Source: Fidelibacterota bacterium (GTDB lineage: Bacteria > Fidelibacterota > UBA8477 > JABMPR01). Taken from it: 64,000 bases of DNA. The notes beneath the pieces were generated by a model that saw only the letters and a list, made by a program, of their open reading frames with translations, was not told the origin of the DNA and did not search any database. This document shows, one piece after another, positions 16,857 to 25,955 of this stretch (positions are counted from its first letter, which is position 1; each line of letters starts with the position of its first letter). The DNA is taken from NCBI GenBank assembly GCA_016845065.1, contig JAERTG010000023.1, positions 249,648-313,647 of the forward strand, given 5' to 3'. Position numbers and translations under genes: made by a program.

Positions 16857-17642
16857 TCAGGCTCCCTTCATGGACTGCATCGCATTAAAGAGATATTCTT
16901 GAGTGCCCTGGAATAGAATATCGAATAGCATCTCAAACATGTCTAAAGAGATGACTAAAACAACCAACCCACTGGCAATTTTCAAGGGTAACGTCACCAT
17001 GAAAATATTCATCTGAGGCATAATTCGTGCAGTGAACGCGATTGCCGTATCCACCACTAGCAAAAAAACAATGGCTGGTGCAGAAAACTGAAAAGCATTA
17101 ATAAATGCTACGGCTCCAGTATTCATGAGTATTCTACCCGATGAGGTACTTATGACACCGCTACCAACGGGAATAGTTTCAAAATTGCGGTATAAGGTCT
17201 CAACAAACATGTAGTGCCCATTGATTGAAAAGAAGAAGGCTACGACCACCAAGAGCCAGAATTGACTTACAATGGGAATTTGGCTGTTGCTGGTCGGATC
17301 CATCACATTTGCCATAGCTATTCCCATCTGACGACCCACAAATGCTCCAGCCCAGCTAAAAGACTCAAATATTACTCGTGTTCCAAGTCCCAGCATAAGC
17401 CCTATGGTCAGTTCCTTAAACGTAGCTAAAATCAATGCTGAATTCGTCGTAATCTCTATTGATGATTGTTCAATCAAGGGAAACAGAATAAAAGTCATCA
17501 TCAAGGCCAGGGAAATTCGCAAACGATTCGTAATCATCGGGTAACTGAGGATAGGCAGTGTCATGAGCAGACCTGACAATCGAACAAAGGTCAACAAAAA
17601 TGACGGCATCACGAGTACTAGTTTGTCGATAAGCTCAAACAT
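16857..17642 (-). CDS. fliR: FliR, export gate membrane protein
   Basis: 261 residues, mostly hydrophobic helices (LVMPSFLLTFVRLSGLLMTLP, shown in part; VFLLVVDTAIAFTARIMPQMN near the C-terminus). FliR, FliP and FliQ form the helical export pore. The start codon shares a base with the fliQ stop (TAATG), and flhB follows at 5 bp, in the usual fliP-Q-R-flhB-A order. Confidence 0.95.
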   Translation of the reverse strand: MFELIDKLVLVMPSFLLTFVRLSGLLMTLPILSYPMITNRLRISLALMMTFILFPLIEQSSIEITTNSALILATFKELTIGLMLGLGTRVIFESFSWAGAFVGRQMGIAMANVMDPTSNSQIPIVSQFWLLVVVAFFFSINGHYMFVETLYRNFETIPVGSGVISTSSGRILMNTGAVAFINAFQFSAPAIVFLLVVDTAIAFTARIMPQMNIFMVTLPLKIASGLVVLVISLDMFEMLFDILFQGTQEYLFNAMQSMKGA

Positions 17643-17911
17643 TAGTTTACCATAAGTGGTATTTGAGCGTAAAGCTCCCGAGTGAAGGTCAAAATGATAT
17701 CCAGAAACCAGGGAATCAGGAGCATCAAAACCAATCCTACTGCAGCCATCTTGGGGATAAATGTCAAGGTCATTTCATTGATTTGAGTAACAGCTTGAAA
17801 GATACCAACGGTTAAGCCAACCATCAATCCAGCTCCCAATATGGGTGCTAGAATTAATATTGCCGTACTGAGTGTTTCCCTACTTAAATAAAGGACATAT
17901 TCAGAAGTCAT
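17642..17911 (-). CDS. fliQ: FliQ, export gate membrane protein
   Basis: 89 residues when started at the ATG at 17911, the usual FliQ length; a longer frame to 17971 would overlap fliP and is not supported. Two membrane helices (STAILILAPILGAGLMVGLTVG and VGLVLMLLIPWFLDIILTF) flank QAVTQINEMTLTFIPK, the conserved FliQ segment. It begins 1 bp after the fliP stop codon. Confidence 0.95.
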   Translation of the reverse strand: MTSEYVLYLSRETLSTAILILAPILGAGLMVGLTVGIFQAVTQINEMTLTFIPKMAAVGLVLMLLIPWFLDIILTFTRELYAQIPLMVN

Positions 17912-17912
17912 T

Positions 17913-18659
17913 TTAGACAAAGCCCTCCACCAAAGATTTGACAATGAGATTCCAGCCATCGACCAACACAAATAGTAATATTTTAAAGGGCATCGAGATC
18001 ATGACCGGGGGCAACATCATCATCCCCATGGAGAGTAAAATACTGGCAACAACTATGTCCAGCAATAGCATGGGGAGGTATAGTAAAAAACCTATTTGAA
18101 AAGCAGTCTTTAACTCGCTGATAATGAAAGCGGGGATGATCGTTGAAAGTGTCAAATCTGAATGAGCTTTTACTTCGGTTCCACCCTTCAGATTAACGAA
18201 AAGTTGCAAATCACTGTCGCGTGTCTGATTCAACATAAATTGACGTATGGGGACACCTGCTTTTTCAATAGCATCAGCCTGGGAAATTTCCTCCTGCATT
18301 AAGGGCTGGAATGCATCATCATGAATCTTAGAAATAACGGGTTTCATGATGAATAATGTCATAAAGAGTGCCAGACCAGTAAGTATCTGATTCGAGGGAA
18401 CCGCTTGAGTTGCCAGGGCAGCTCTTAGAAAATGGAAAACAATGATAATACGGGTAAAGGATGTCATCATGATCAGGATGGAGGGCGCAAGGGACAGTAT
18501 AGTCATGAGCGCTAATATTTGAATCGACAAGCCAAAGTCTGTGGGACTTTCAGATTCTTCAATCCCGATACTTATCTTAGGAAGTGATGATTGAGCAGAA
18601 ATAAGAACAGGTGCCATGATCAAAATAAAAACGAGTAATATGGATACTTTTTTGTTCAA
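17913..18659 (-). CDS. fliP: FliP, export gate membrane protein
   Basis: 248 residues. It has a cleavable signal peptide (VFILIMAPVLISAQ), then LSIQILALMTILSLAPSILIMMTSFTR, MTLFIMKPVI and PIRQFMLNQTRDSDLQLF, all typical. The initiation codon is TTG, and TTG plus the following A overlaps the fliO stop (TTGA), so translational coupling probably drives initiation. No better ATG keeps the signal peptide. FliP forms the core of the export pore. Confidence 0.95.
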   Translation of the reverse strand: MNKKVSILLVFILIMAPVLISAQSSLPKISIGIEESESPTDFGLSIQILALMTILSLAPSILIMMTSFTRIIIVFHFLRAALATQAVPSNQILTGLALFMTLFIMKPVISKIHDDAFQPLMQEEISQADAIEKAGVPIRQFMLNQTRDSDLQLFVNLKGGTEVKAHSDLTLSTIIPAFIISELKTAFQIGFLLYLPMLLLDIVVASILLSMGMMMLPPVMISMPFKILLFVLVDGWNLIVKSLVEGFV

Positions 18660-19141
18660 ACCTGGACAGTCTTTTTCGTTTCCAAATCCAGGACCGTACC
18701 AAAAGATGATCCATCTTCATCATCTAACTCTTTTGGTTTATCAAGTTCAGCCAGGCAGTTGATGCTTGTATCAGAGACCCCCAGGAGTAGATATTTGTCT
18801 TCGACATCAACTTTGAGTAAATATTGCTTATCACTGATATAATGACGCCCTAGAATGTCTACAACCAGGCTGTTTTTAGCCTTCAATCTGATTTGTTTTT
18901 TGTATACTCTTAAGCCTAAAACCAACATCACTATCATAGTAATCGTTACGACCGCCACCTTAAGCAGGTAGCTGGAATAGGTATTTTGAGGTTTTAAATT
19001 CTCCGTGATTGTAGCGTTATTTTCTGAATGATCGGGAGTAAAAATGGAGATGAATCCAAGGATTGCGATTATCGCAAACAATAGTGCAAAGACGTTTGTT
19101 ACCTGCTTGCTATATACCGCTTTTTTCTTAATCGGGATCAT
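18656..19141 (-). CDS. fliO: FliO, export gate assembly protein
   Basis: 161 residues. Two hydrophobic segments (about residues 17-37 and 60-80) are followed by a basic stretch VYKKQIRLKAKNSLVVDILGRHYISDKQYLLKVDVEDKY. This gives the FliO signature of a membrane anchor plus a small beta domain. FliO is a chaperone for FliP assembly. The ATG overlaps the fliN stop (ATGA). Families of this kind are weakly conserved; position between fliN and fliP strengthens the call. Confidence 0.88.
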   Translation of the reverse strand: MIPIKKKAVYSKQVTNVFALLFAIIAILGFISIFTPDHSENNATITENLKPQNTYSSYLLKVAVVTITMIVMLVLGLRVYKKQIRLKAKNSLVVDILGRHYISDKQYLLKVDVEDKYLLLGVSDTSINCLAELDKPKELDDEDGSSFGTVLDLETKKTVQV

Positions 19142-20097
19142 CCGAGACTCTTAATTCGCTCTGATGTGCCAGCCAGTTGCGTGATTCGAATTCCAAAGCG
19201 ATCATCAACTACAACAACTTCACCCTCAGCTAGTTTTCGACCATTAACGAACATTCCCAGTGGTTCTCCGGCAGCCTTGTCCAGCTCTATAACAGATCCC
19301 TTGCCTAGTTTCAATATTTCTTTGATCAACATGGTTTTATGACCTAACTCGACCATAACCTCCAGATCAACATCCAAGAGCATATCAATGTTTCTGGGCT
19401 GACCATTGGAACCGTTACCAGCGTTCTCATCGAATGTACCGAATTCAACATTTTGGACATTAACCTCGCCAGTGTCAGAATCTACTTGTGGATCTGATCC
19501 TTCTTGGTCAAGCAGTTTATCTATGGCTTCATCAGAGAGTTCATCTCCCTCCTGATCGACAGAAACAGACTCTAGGTCAGCAAAGAGATAGTGATTTACA
19601 GTAGAAGTATTTCCCGAAACGGTTAGGGTATAGTTTACTATGCTACCCTCAGTGGGGAGAGATTGCACTTCAAGCGTCTCAATCGTGTCACACATAGAGA
19701 GTTGAAGATCATCAATATCCAGGGCTCCTCCCTCTTGAGCTAAAGTTGTAGATAATTGTCCAATTATGGTGTTTATAGCCTCATTCAAGCCTTCAAGATG
19801 TTCATCACTAATCTCAGAATCTGCTTCTGTTTCAACCATCCAAGCAAAGAGATTGAGAGCCAAATCAGATGGGAGAGTAAAAATATGTTGAATACTGTAA
19901 GGAGTTCCGGTCTTGAATCGAGCTACAAGCTTTGGAAATTCTTCATTTTGGAAATCAGTTTGAGGTGCTCCAGAACTGGAAATGGATTGGTCGAGGCTAA
20001 ATTCCTGTTTAAAGAGTTGTGACATTACCTCCAGGATCGTGTCGCGAGCGACACTAAAGCCATTATTTAATCTTATATTTAATTCTTTGTTTTTCAT
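19138..20097 (-). CDS. fliN: FliN/FliY, C-ring switch protein with long N-terminal domain
   Basis: 319 residues, more than twice the size of simple FliN. Residues about 15-185 form a CheC/CheX/FliY-like domain (LEGLNEAINTIIGQLSTTLAQ). An acidic linker follows, then a C-terminal SpoA domain (IDMLLDVDLEVMVELGHKTM, then GEPLGMFVNGRKLAEGEVVVVDDRFGIRI in two blocks). The arrangement is that of FliY. In species with FliY the N-terminal domain can dephosphorylate CheY-P; whether this one is active is not shown. It overlaps fliM by 35 nt. Confidence 0.92.
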   Translation of the reverse strand: MKNKELNIRLNNGFSVARDTILEVMSQLFKQEFSLDQSISSSGAPQTDFQNEEFPKLVARFKTGTPYSIQHIFTLPSDLALNLFAWMVETEADSEISDEHLEGLNEAINTIIGQLSTTLAQEGGALDIDDLQLSMCDTIETLEVQSLPTEGSIVNYTLTVSGNTSTVNHYLFADLESVSVDQEGDELSDEAIDKLLDQEGSDPQVDSDTGEVNVQNVEFGTFDENAGNGSNGQPRNIDMLLDVDLEVMVELGHKTMLIKEILKLGKGSVIELDKAAGEPLGMFVNGRKLAEGEVVVVDDRFGIRITQLAGTSERIKSLG

Positions 20098-21076
20098 GAC
20101 TTTGTGCTCCGGTAATTACGTTGCTAATACGAATTGCGTTATTTTGGTTGATTTGTCCAACACTGCCAGTACCCATTTGATGATTCTCAGCAAATAAGGG
20201 AATACCAGCATTTGTTTTTCCGTCCAACAGCATGACATCGCCCTTTGATAAATTCATAAATTCTGCAACGGACATTTGTCCCGTTCCAAGGACTGCGCGT
20301 AAATCCATTGGCGTGTTGGCGACAGAATTCAATATCACGTGTTTTTCTTTTTTGGTTCCATCATTGGTACCAAACAGGACTTTCTCCTGATTCTCGGGAC
20401 TTGAGAGGATGCTACTAATCCATCGATAGGGATAACAGATGTTCATCATGGAAGTGTTATTGTGGATGGTGGCTTCCATGGAGACTACGATTACTGGTTC
20501 TGATGCCGAAACAATCTGTACAAACTCAGGATTGCTTTCAAATCTATTCACTTCAGTATCAAATTTTCTAAGTGGCTCCCAGTTCTTGCTAAGTTCAAAC
20601 GATATTCGTTCCACAACTCGATTCATGATACGTTGCTCTATTACTGATATAGGTCGCACTACAGGAATCAGATGCCCCTTCCCCCCAAACAATCTCTCAA
20701 CAATAAAAACAACGAGTTGGGGGCTTACTTCTAATACAAATTTGCTATGAGGACTTGAGACCTCACCTACATAGATAGCACCCGGCGATACAATAGACAT
20801 TACGAACTCTGAGTACATAATTTGATCGATTGCCAACAGGTTTATATCTACGATCATGCGAAGCTGCGCTGATAGATAAACTCCAAAATTTCGGGCTAAA
20901 CCCTCATGGATATTATCAAGCAATCGCATTTGCTCTTTGGATATGAGATTAGGTCTTTTAAAATCATAAAGTGAAACTTTACGTTTTACTTTCTGAATTC
21001 TAGAATCACCTTCACCACCAGTAGAAACACTGGTTAGGAGAGAATCAATCTCCTCTTGTGATAAGATTTTAGTCAT
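20063..21076 (-). CDS. fliM: FliM, C-ring switch protein
   Basis: 337 residues. The N-terminus MTKILSQEEIDSLLTS is the CheY-P binding peptide. The middle domain has EQMRLLDNIHEGLARNFGVYLS and the C-terminus is a SpoA domain (ELMNLSKGD-like segment AEFMNLSKGDVMLLDGKTN). FliM links CheY binding to rotor switching. It lies 28 bp after fliL and overlaps fliN. Confidence 0.95.
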   Translation of the reverse strand: MTKILSQEEIDSLLTSVSTGGEGDSRIQKVKRKVSLYDFKRPNLISKEQMRLLDNIHEGLARNFGVYLSAQLRMIVDINLLAIDQIMYSEFVMSIVSPGAIYVGEVSSPHSKFVLEVSPQLVVFIVERLFGGKGHLIPVVRPISVIEQRIMNRVVERISFELSKNWEPLRKFDTEVNRFESNPEFVQIVSASEPVIVVSMEATIHNNTSMMNICYPYRWISSILSSPENQEKVLFGTNDGTKKEKHVILNSVANTPMDLRAVLGTGQMSVAEFMNLSKGDVMLLDGKTNAGIPLFAENHQMGTGSVGQINQNNAIRISNVITGAQSHEKQRIKYKIK

Positions 21077-21104
21077 CTGTTAACTCCATGTAGCTCAACC
21101 TTGA

Positions 21105-21644
21105 TCACTGTAGTAGCAATTTCACGTAGTAAAGACTATCAACTGGACCTGAATTTAAATGTTCGTTGAGCATCTTGGTTAGTTCTCGTCGAGATCGTTC
21201 CTGAAACCCGGGGTCTAAAATATGTTGAGTGGATTGGCGCCTTAGATAGCGAATGAATTCATCTCGAATCTGTGGCTCTCTCTTCACAAGTTCGTCAATT
21301 ATTTCCTGTGCTGACACCTCGAGAGCGACTTCTGCAATAACATATCTTCTTCCTCCAGGATCTAGCGTGTTGACGGTGAGGTTCCCGATAGTCATGATGT
21401 CTCCCATTTCTGGAATTTTTGCTTCAGTTTCCTCAGGAGTTTCCACAGGTTGAGCCATTTTGTATTCTTGATATTTTGGGAAAAATACCTTTTTTGTGAT
21501 ATAAAAAGCGTTGCCCGCTAAAATGATCATAATAATGACGACAATAATAGTTTTGGCCATTGGAGACGTGTCGGAATCTGTTTGAGCTTCAGTACCTTGT
21601 TCTGCTTGTTCCGTATCAACCACTTTTTCTTCGCTGTCAACCAT
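21105..21644 (-). CDS. fliL: FliL, stator-associated basal body protein
   Basis: 179 residues. A cytoplasmic acidic tail, one membrane helix (TIIVVIIMIILAGNAFYI, about residues 32-49) and a periplasmic domain ending RRELTKMLNEHLNSGPVDSLYYVKLLLQ, the common FliL ending. FliL supports stator function around the motor. It is the first gene of the fliL-flhG-fliA operon and follows a gene-free stretch of about 1 kb. Confidence 0.93.
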   Translation of the reverse strand: MVDSEEKVVDTEQAEQGTEAQTDSDTSPMAKTIIVVIIMIILAGNAFYITKKVFFPKYQEYKMAQPVETPEETEAKIPEMGDIMTIGNLTVNTLDPGGRRYVIAEVALEVSAQEIIDELVKREPQIRDEFIRYLRRQSTQHILDPGFQERSRRELTKMLNEHLNSGPVDSLYYVKLLLQ

Positions 21645-21730
21645 ATCGATCCTTTATTCAAATCTTAAGATATTCGCGACCACTGGAGTGTTCATTTTGA
21701 AAAGAATATTCGCATTCATACAGTGTTTTT

Positions 21731-21746
21731 TCCAATTAATATGCCA
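21731..21746 (-). promoter_or_regulatory. Sigma-54-like promoter for fliL (non-canonical -12)
   Basis: On the minus strand the sequence is TGGCATATTAATTGGA. The -24 part matches the flgF element and the spacing is correct, but the -12 dinucleotide is GG rather than GC. The predicted start would be near 21720, giving a leader of about 75 nt. The call is supported mainly by recurrence of TGGCAT-N5-TTG upstream of other flagellar operons. Confidence 0.45.
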
Positions 21747-22059
21747 TCTTCCGTGGGGGTGTCAACGAAAGCACGTTGCAGTGCATTCAACTCATTTTTG
21801 AAGTCTGATCTTCGCCCTATTTGACAATTGATTATAGAACCACCCGAAACAAGTATTCCATAATATTTTTACAATATTTGCACCTTATTCATTAGTTATG
21901 TTATTATATTATATCCACTTACCACAAATAATATTTTGCTATTAATTTGTCATAAACCAGCTATGGCTTTGTCTAGAATTCTATACTGGTCGTAGGTTTC
22001 AATTATTTTTGAACAATTGTACCCCAGTGGCTGGAGTACATTTTACCATTAGAATTAGC

Positions 22060-22072
22060 GGAAATATTTTCC
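22060..22072. promoter_or_regulatory. GGAAA-N3-TTTCC dyad upstream of fliL
   Basis: GGAAATATTTTCC, preceded by GC. This is the exact reverse complement of the site at 37141-37153 upstream of flgB. It lies about 330 bp upstream of the candidate fliL promoter. It may be an enhancer-type binding site for the sigma-54 activator encoded at 42412 (inference). Confidence 0.45.
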
Positions 22073-22513
22073 CTTTACACGAATAAATTCCCTATCAAAC
22101 GATTGAAGCGGAATGATCAATAATTGCAGGCAGCAATGTACCAATAATGCCCTTAGGACTCCATTATATGCTGGTGTGGTTCATTCCATATTCTAATCAG
22201 CAAATTTTAACATTTTACAGGTTGAAAAATATTTTTCAGGTTGGGAGAATAGTATGGAATAAGGCAACTGCTGTCATACCCTTCGACAATTTCTCAAAGA
22301 GGATTTCAATCCACAATCTCAATTAGACCTGCAAATGACCCATAACTCCGTCATCAGTTCCAAATGAATGATGATTGAAATTCTAACGATTGCTGAGGAT
22401 ATACTCTTAATTGCAGGTCGCTGCCAGGTGGTTAATATGATGTGTCATAGATTTATTTGTACTGAAATGGCACAACCCTTCTACCAATTCGGCCAGTTTC
22501 ACTGGTAGGAAAC

Positions 22514-22540
22514 TAGCTAAGACCTGTTCAAGGTTAGCTA
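22514..22540. repeat. Bulged hairpin about 150 bp downstream of motB
   Basis: Arms TAGCTAA and TTAGCTA enclose a further CCT/AGG pairing with a 2-nt bulge and a GTTCA loop. It lies downstream of the motB stop and may terminate the motA-motB transcript. There is no clear T-tract on the minus strand, so it is recorded only as a structure. Confidence 0.35.
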
Positions 22541-22688
22541 AAAGAAACTTTTGCTGATAATAGTAATTAAATAAGAAAAATCTTTGAGGTATTCTATAGA
22601 GTAGATGAAGGGATAAAACTGATTCGTTTGTTGGTCAGATCATTTTGAGCCTTCATCCTGTGGTTTTAGCATTTAGATATGGCTCATC

Positions 22689-23405
22689 TTAGTGTCCTAG
22701 GTCCGGATCACCCCACGTAACTGCAAATTCCACGCGACGGTTTACTTGCCTATCCGCCGGAGTGTCGTTGGGGACAAGTGGTCTATTCTCACCATAGGCT
22801 GTTGCAGCAAGCACCTTCGGCATGATCCCTTCACTATCTATGAGGTAGTTGACAACGGTCATTGCCCGAGCTCCGGATAATTCCCAGTTCGAGTGATAAC
22901 GAGGTGAATTAATGGGCACATTGTCTGTATGACCTCCTACAACAATATCGACTGCATAATCTTTTACAGTAGTAGAAATTAGCTTTAACACCGAGAACGA
23001 TTCCGGTTTCAATTCGGCACTGCCAGAATTAAACAGTAGTTTGCTGCCCATCTGAATTAGCAATCCATTATTAATGTAATCAACGGTTATATCACCTGCT
23101 TCTATTTCCGCGGCTATCTGAGCTTCAAAATCCTTTAGTTTTTTGTGCATTTCAGAACGAACAAGCAAATCCTCCTCCCCTCCTGTGGTTTCCTGTGTTA
23201 TTGCCATTTCAACATCGAAATCTTCAAGGACACCAAGGGCTCCTTGTAGGGATTTTGCTGCGACTGCCCATTTGCGATCATCCATATTTGCATAAGATAC
23301 CATCAGAATAAAGAATGTTAACAGGAGTGTCACCATATCGCCATAAGTGGTCATCCAAAATGGCGCAGTTGGTTCGTCACTAGCCTCTTCTATTCTTCTT
23401 TTCAT
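22689..23405 (-). CDS. motB: MotB, peptidoglycan-anchored stator protein
   Basis: 238 residues. One N-terminal membrane helix with the proton-binding Asp (FWMTTYGDMVTLLLTFFILM). The C-terminal OmpA-like domain includes NSGSAELKPES, VVGGHTDNVPI and WELSGARAMTVVNYLI, which binds peptidoglycan. With MotA it forms the ion channel that drives rotation. The start is 6 bp after the motA stop. Confidence 0.95.
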   Translation of the reverse strand: MKRRIEEASDEPTAPFWMTTYGDMVTLLLTFFILMVSYANMDDRKWAVAAKSLQGALGVLEDFDVEMAITQETTGGEEDLLVRSEMHKKLKDFEAQIAAEIEAGDITVDYINNGLLIQMGSKLLFNSGSAELKPESFSVLKLISTTVKDYAVDIVVGGHTDNVPINSPRYHSNWELSGARAMTVVNYLIDSEGIMPKVLAATAYGENRPLVPNDTPADRQVNRRVEFAVTWGDPDLGH

Positions 23406-23411
23406 TGATAG

Positions 23412-24182
23412 CTACTCACTTTCATCACTATGCCGCTTCGTGGGAGCAATAAAATTAAGTAGTTTACGATGAATATTTTTTGGGTGCTCACCATATTGGA
23501 TAGCGATAACCCCTTCAATAATCATTTCCTTGCGGATGATCTCTTCATCTGATCGATTTTGTAATTTCCCTGCTAAGGGCAGAAAAATAAGATTGGCAAT
23601 TAGAGATCCATAAAAGGTAGTAATTAAGGCTACAGCCATACCACCACCTATGTTAGATGGATCATCCAAATTCTGTAACATAGCAATCAACCCAATGAGG
23701 GTACCTATCATACCAAAAGCAGGAGCATACATTCCGAGCGAAGAAAATATTTGCTTACCTCGCTTATGCCGCTCGATCAAATATTGCAGCTCTGCCTCCA
23801 AAACACTACGGATGGTTTCCGGCTCTGAGCCATCAACAGCCATCTCCAGCCCAGAACGCATGAAATCATCCTCAATGTGTTCTAATTCTTTGTCTATAGC
23901 CAAGATTCCTTCTCGCCTGGCCTTCTTCGCCAATTCAACGAATTGCGCAATGATTTCAGGTTCCTTCGCAGGTTCTACTCTAAAAGCATTTGCTGCAACT
24001 TTCATCGCACTAATTACTTCACCCAAAGGTGTATGAACTAAAGTCGCAGCAACGGCTCCTCCAAAAACGACTGCCATGGATGGAATGTGGACGAAAATCA
24101 TAGCGCTTCCACTTCCAGAGAGGATAGTGAAAATAACCAATCCCATTCCAATAATTATCCCAAATATGGTTGCTAGATCCAT
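23412..24182 (-). CDS. motA: MotA, stator ion-channel protein
   Basis: 256 residues with four hydrophobic segments and the MotA signature near residues 140-200 (GMYAPAFGMIGTLIGLIAML, then VALITTFYGSLIANLIFLPLAGKL in part). The cytoplasmic loop carries the charged residues that contact FliG. It is transcribed with motB and lies about 100 bp after flgE, separated by a stable hairpin. Confidence 0.95.
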   Translation of the reverse strand: MDLATIFGIIIGMGLVIFTILSGSGSAMIFVHIPSMAVVFGGAVAATLVHTPLGEVISAMKVAANAFRVEPAKEPEIIAQFVELAKKARREGILAIDKELEHIEDDFMRSGLEMAVDGSEPETIRSVLEAELQYLIERHKRGKQIFSSLGMYAPAFGMIGTLIGLIAMLQNLDDPSNIGGGMAVALITTFYGSLIANLIFLPLAGKLQNRSDEEIIRKEMIIEGVIAIQYGEHPKNIHRKLLNFIAPTKRHSDESE

Positions 24183-24210
24183 CTAGCCGTCGCCTTCTTC
24201 ATTTTTTTTA

Positions 24211-24260
24211 CGGGTGGAGGGGGTGGTTGTAGATTTGTTGACAACCACCCTCTGGACCGT
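24211..24260 (-). terminator. Hairpin between flgE and motA
   Basis: The perfect 10-bp arms GGGTGGTTGT (24221-24230) and ACAACCACCC (24241-24250) have a 10-nt loop. Imperfect outer pairing extends the stem to about 24211-24260. Read on the minus strand it lies 26 nt after the flgE stop but is followed by an A-run rather than T-run. It may therefore attenuate or process the transcript instead of ending it. Confidence 0.5.
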
Positions 24261-24285
24261 AAACGATTTCAAATTACATTAACTT

Positions 24286-25884
24286 TTATAGACCTAATTT
24301 GGTCGACTCTTGGATTACCTGGTTCAGCGTTGATAATACACGCGCTGAGGCCTGGAATGCACGTTGCGCCTCAATTATCTGCGAGAATTGGGCAGCAATA
24401 TCTACATTCGAAAGTTCCAGATAGCCCTGTTCAATAACAGAACCAAACGAATCGGCTTTTCCAATGTGGACTGTTCCACTCTTAATGGTTTCAATAAAGT
24501 TACTCCCGCTAACTTTTTCCAATGCGCTGGGATTTGTAAATTCTGCAACGGCTAGTTGCGCCAATTTCAGACTTACCCCGTTGCTGAAGCTACCCATTAT
24601 TGAACCATCATTTTCAATATTATATCCAGTTAGTTCACCAGTCGATCTTCCGTCTTGCTTGCGTACAGCTAGCGTATTGGTAGAATTAAACTGGGTTATG
24701 CCTGTATGGGATTCTGAACCACTTACATATACCTGAAGAGCAACGTCGGCTCCACCATTAGCTGGGTGCATATCAATCCTACTGAAGCCGTTATCATAGA
24801 CAAATGAAGTCACTTGCCCCACATCATTGAAGTAGATTGATCCTGTTGAGTTGGCAGGATCAATCACCTCATCTCCAGATGGTACAACCTCCCAGGTCCA
24901 CTGTCCCGGAATCTCAGTTTTAGTGAACTCAAATACCAGGTTGTGACTCTCCCCAAGAGTGTCAAAAATGACGGCTGAGGTAGAAACCTGTCCCGTAAAT
25001 CCCTCAGATTCTTCTTCGAAATATGGAATGGATATTGCCCCTGCATTATTGGGATCTGCATACATATTTAAAGATGTCTCGCTATTACCAGGGACGAGAT
25101 CTTCCATGACAATATTGCCATCGACAATTGTGGCATTTGCGAAACTACCAAACCCATTCGTTGGGTCATTGATCACCGCTATCAGATCACCTAAGGTTAC
25201 ACCATCATTGGTAGCGCCATATGTAAAGGTTGTCGATATGGCAACCCCTGTATTATCAGTGCCATTGATGACAATAATATCATCATCGAGGAGGGGTTGA
25301 GTTAAATCTGTTTCATCCAAGTCGTTCAAATCAGTCGTTTCAAGAGCAGGGTTCACACTATCTAATGTAAAGGGGAATCCTGCTTCCCATACCTGGGCGA
25401 CTGGATTTAATCCAGAGGACAGATTCCCAGTTAGCCACAGGTTCTCCGAGGGCAAAGCTTCTGCCTTTAGATTCGCATCCAGAGTTATGTTTTCCAGATT
25501 GGCTAAAGTTTGAACTTCTTCAACTCCATTGATGTTTGTCATCCAGCCTTCTACATTGTGACCGCTACTGTTGACCAGACTCCCATGCTCGTCAAAAAAG
25601 AACGCGCCGGCTCTGGTATAGTAACGTTCGTCGTCTGGCGTTTCGACCACAAAAAAACTTTCACCTCGGATAGCCAAATCTGTTTGGTAACCCGTTGCTT
25701 CTAAATCACCCTGACTAAAGGGTGTATATTGAACATCGATAACCTGTCCCAGTGCTTCAAGGAAGGTCATTCGACTGCTTTTATAACCGACAGTATTGAT
25801 GTTGGCAATGTTACTTCCCAGAAGTTCCATTGTTCGCATTTGACCTTGTAAACCAGCTAATGCTGATGATAATGCTTGACTCAT
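24286..25884 (-). CDS. flgE: FlgE, hook protein
   Basis: 532 residues, longer than enterobacterial FlgE and similar to spirochaete/deltaproteobacterial sizes. N-terminal SSALAGLQGQMRTMELLGSNIANINTVGYKSS (given in part: GSNIANINTVGYKSS) and C-terminal VDIAAQFSQIIEAQRAFQASARVL identify it. The middle contains repeated surface domains. It is the last gene of the flgB-flgE operon, preceded by the flagellar operon protein gene. Confidence 0.95.
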   Translation of the reverse strand: MSQALSSALAGLQGQMRTMELLGSNIANINTVGYKSSRMTFLEALGQVIDVQYTPFSQGDLEATGYQTDLAIRGESFFVVETPDDERYYTRAGAFFFDEHGSLVNSSGHNVEGWMTNINGVEEVQTLANLENITLDANLKAEALPSENLWLTGNLSSGLNPVAQVWEAGFPFTLDSVNPALETTDLNDLDETDLTQPLLDDDIIVINGTDNTGVAISTTFTYGATNDGVTLGDLIAVINDPTNGFGSFANATIVDGNIVMEDLVPGNSETSLNMYADPNNAGAISIPYFEEESEGFTGQVSTSAVIFDTLGESHNLVFEFTKTEIPGQWTWEVVPSGDEVIDPANSTGSIYFNDVGQVTSFVYDNGFSRIDMHPANGGADVALQVYVSGSESHTGITQFNSTNTLAVRKQDGRSTGELTGYNIENDGSIMGSFSNGVSLKLAQLAVAEFTNPSALEKVSGSNFIETIKSGTVHIGKADSFGSVIEQGYLELSNVDIAAQFSQIIEAQRAFQASARVLSTLNQVIQESTKLGL

Positions 25885-25955
25885 TTTTTCCTTTCGCGAT
25901 CTACGTCAATCATTCAGTAGATCAAGGGTTTCCCGTAAGGGTCCAACCCGGTTTG

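Larger units (their letters stand above)
21645..22688. other. Gene-free 1.04-kb region between motB and fliL
   Basis: I see no convincing open reading frame, tRNA or rRNA here. The longest frame noticed (about 45 codons near 22370, plus strand) lacks a ribosome site. The region holds a -24-like element near 21738, the dyad at 22060 and a hairpin at 22514-22540. Such length is unusual in a locus where most genes abut, so it may contain a long leader for fliL, an unrecognised small RNA or a decayed gene. Confidence 0.5.

Noticed and set aside
17912..17971. N-terminal extension of FliQ
   Set aside because: It would overlap fliP by 59 bp, and the 89-residue form has the standard FliQ start and length.
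21934..21949. TGACAAATTAATAGCA as an alternative fliL sigma-54 promoter
   Set aside because: The -24 GG is GA, which is usually fatal; the element at 21731 is closer to the family seen here.
22368..22510. Short ORF of about 45 codons on the plus strand
   Set aside because: No ribosome site and no recognisable composition; likely chance.
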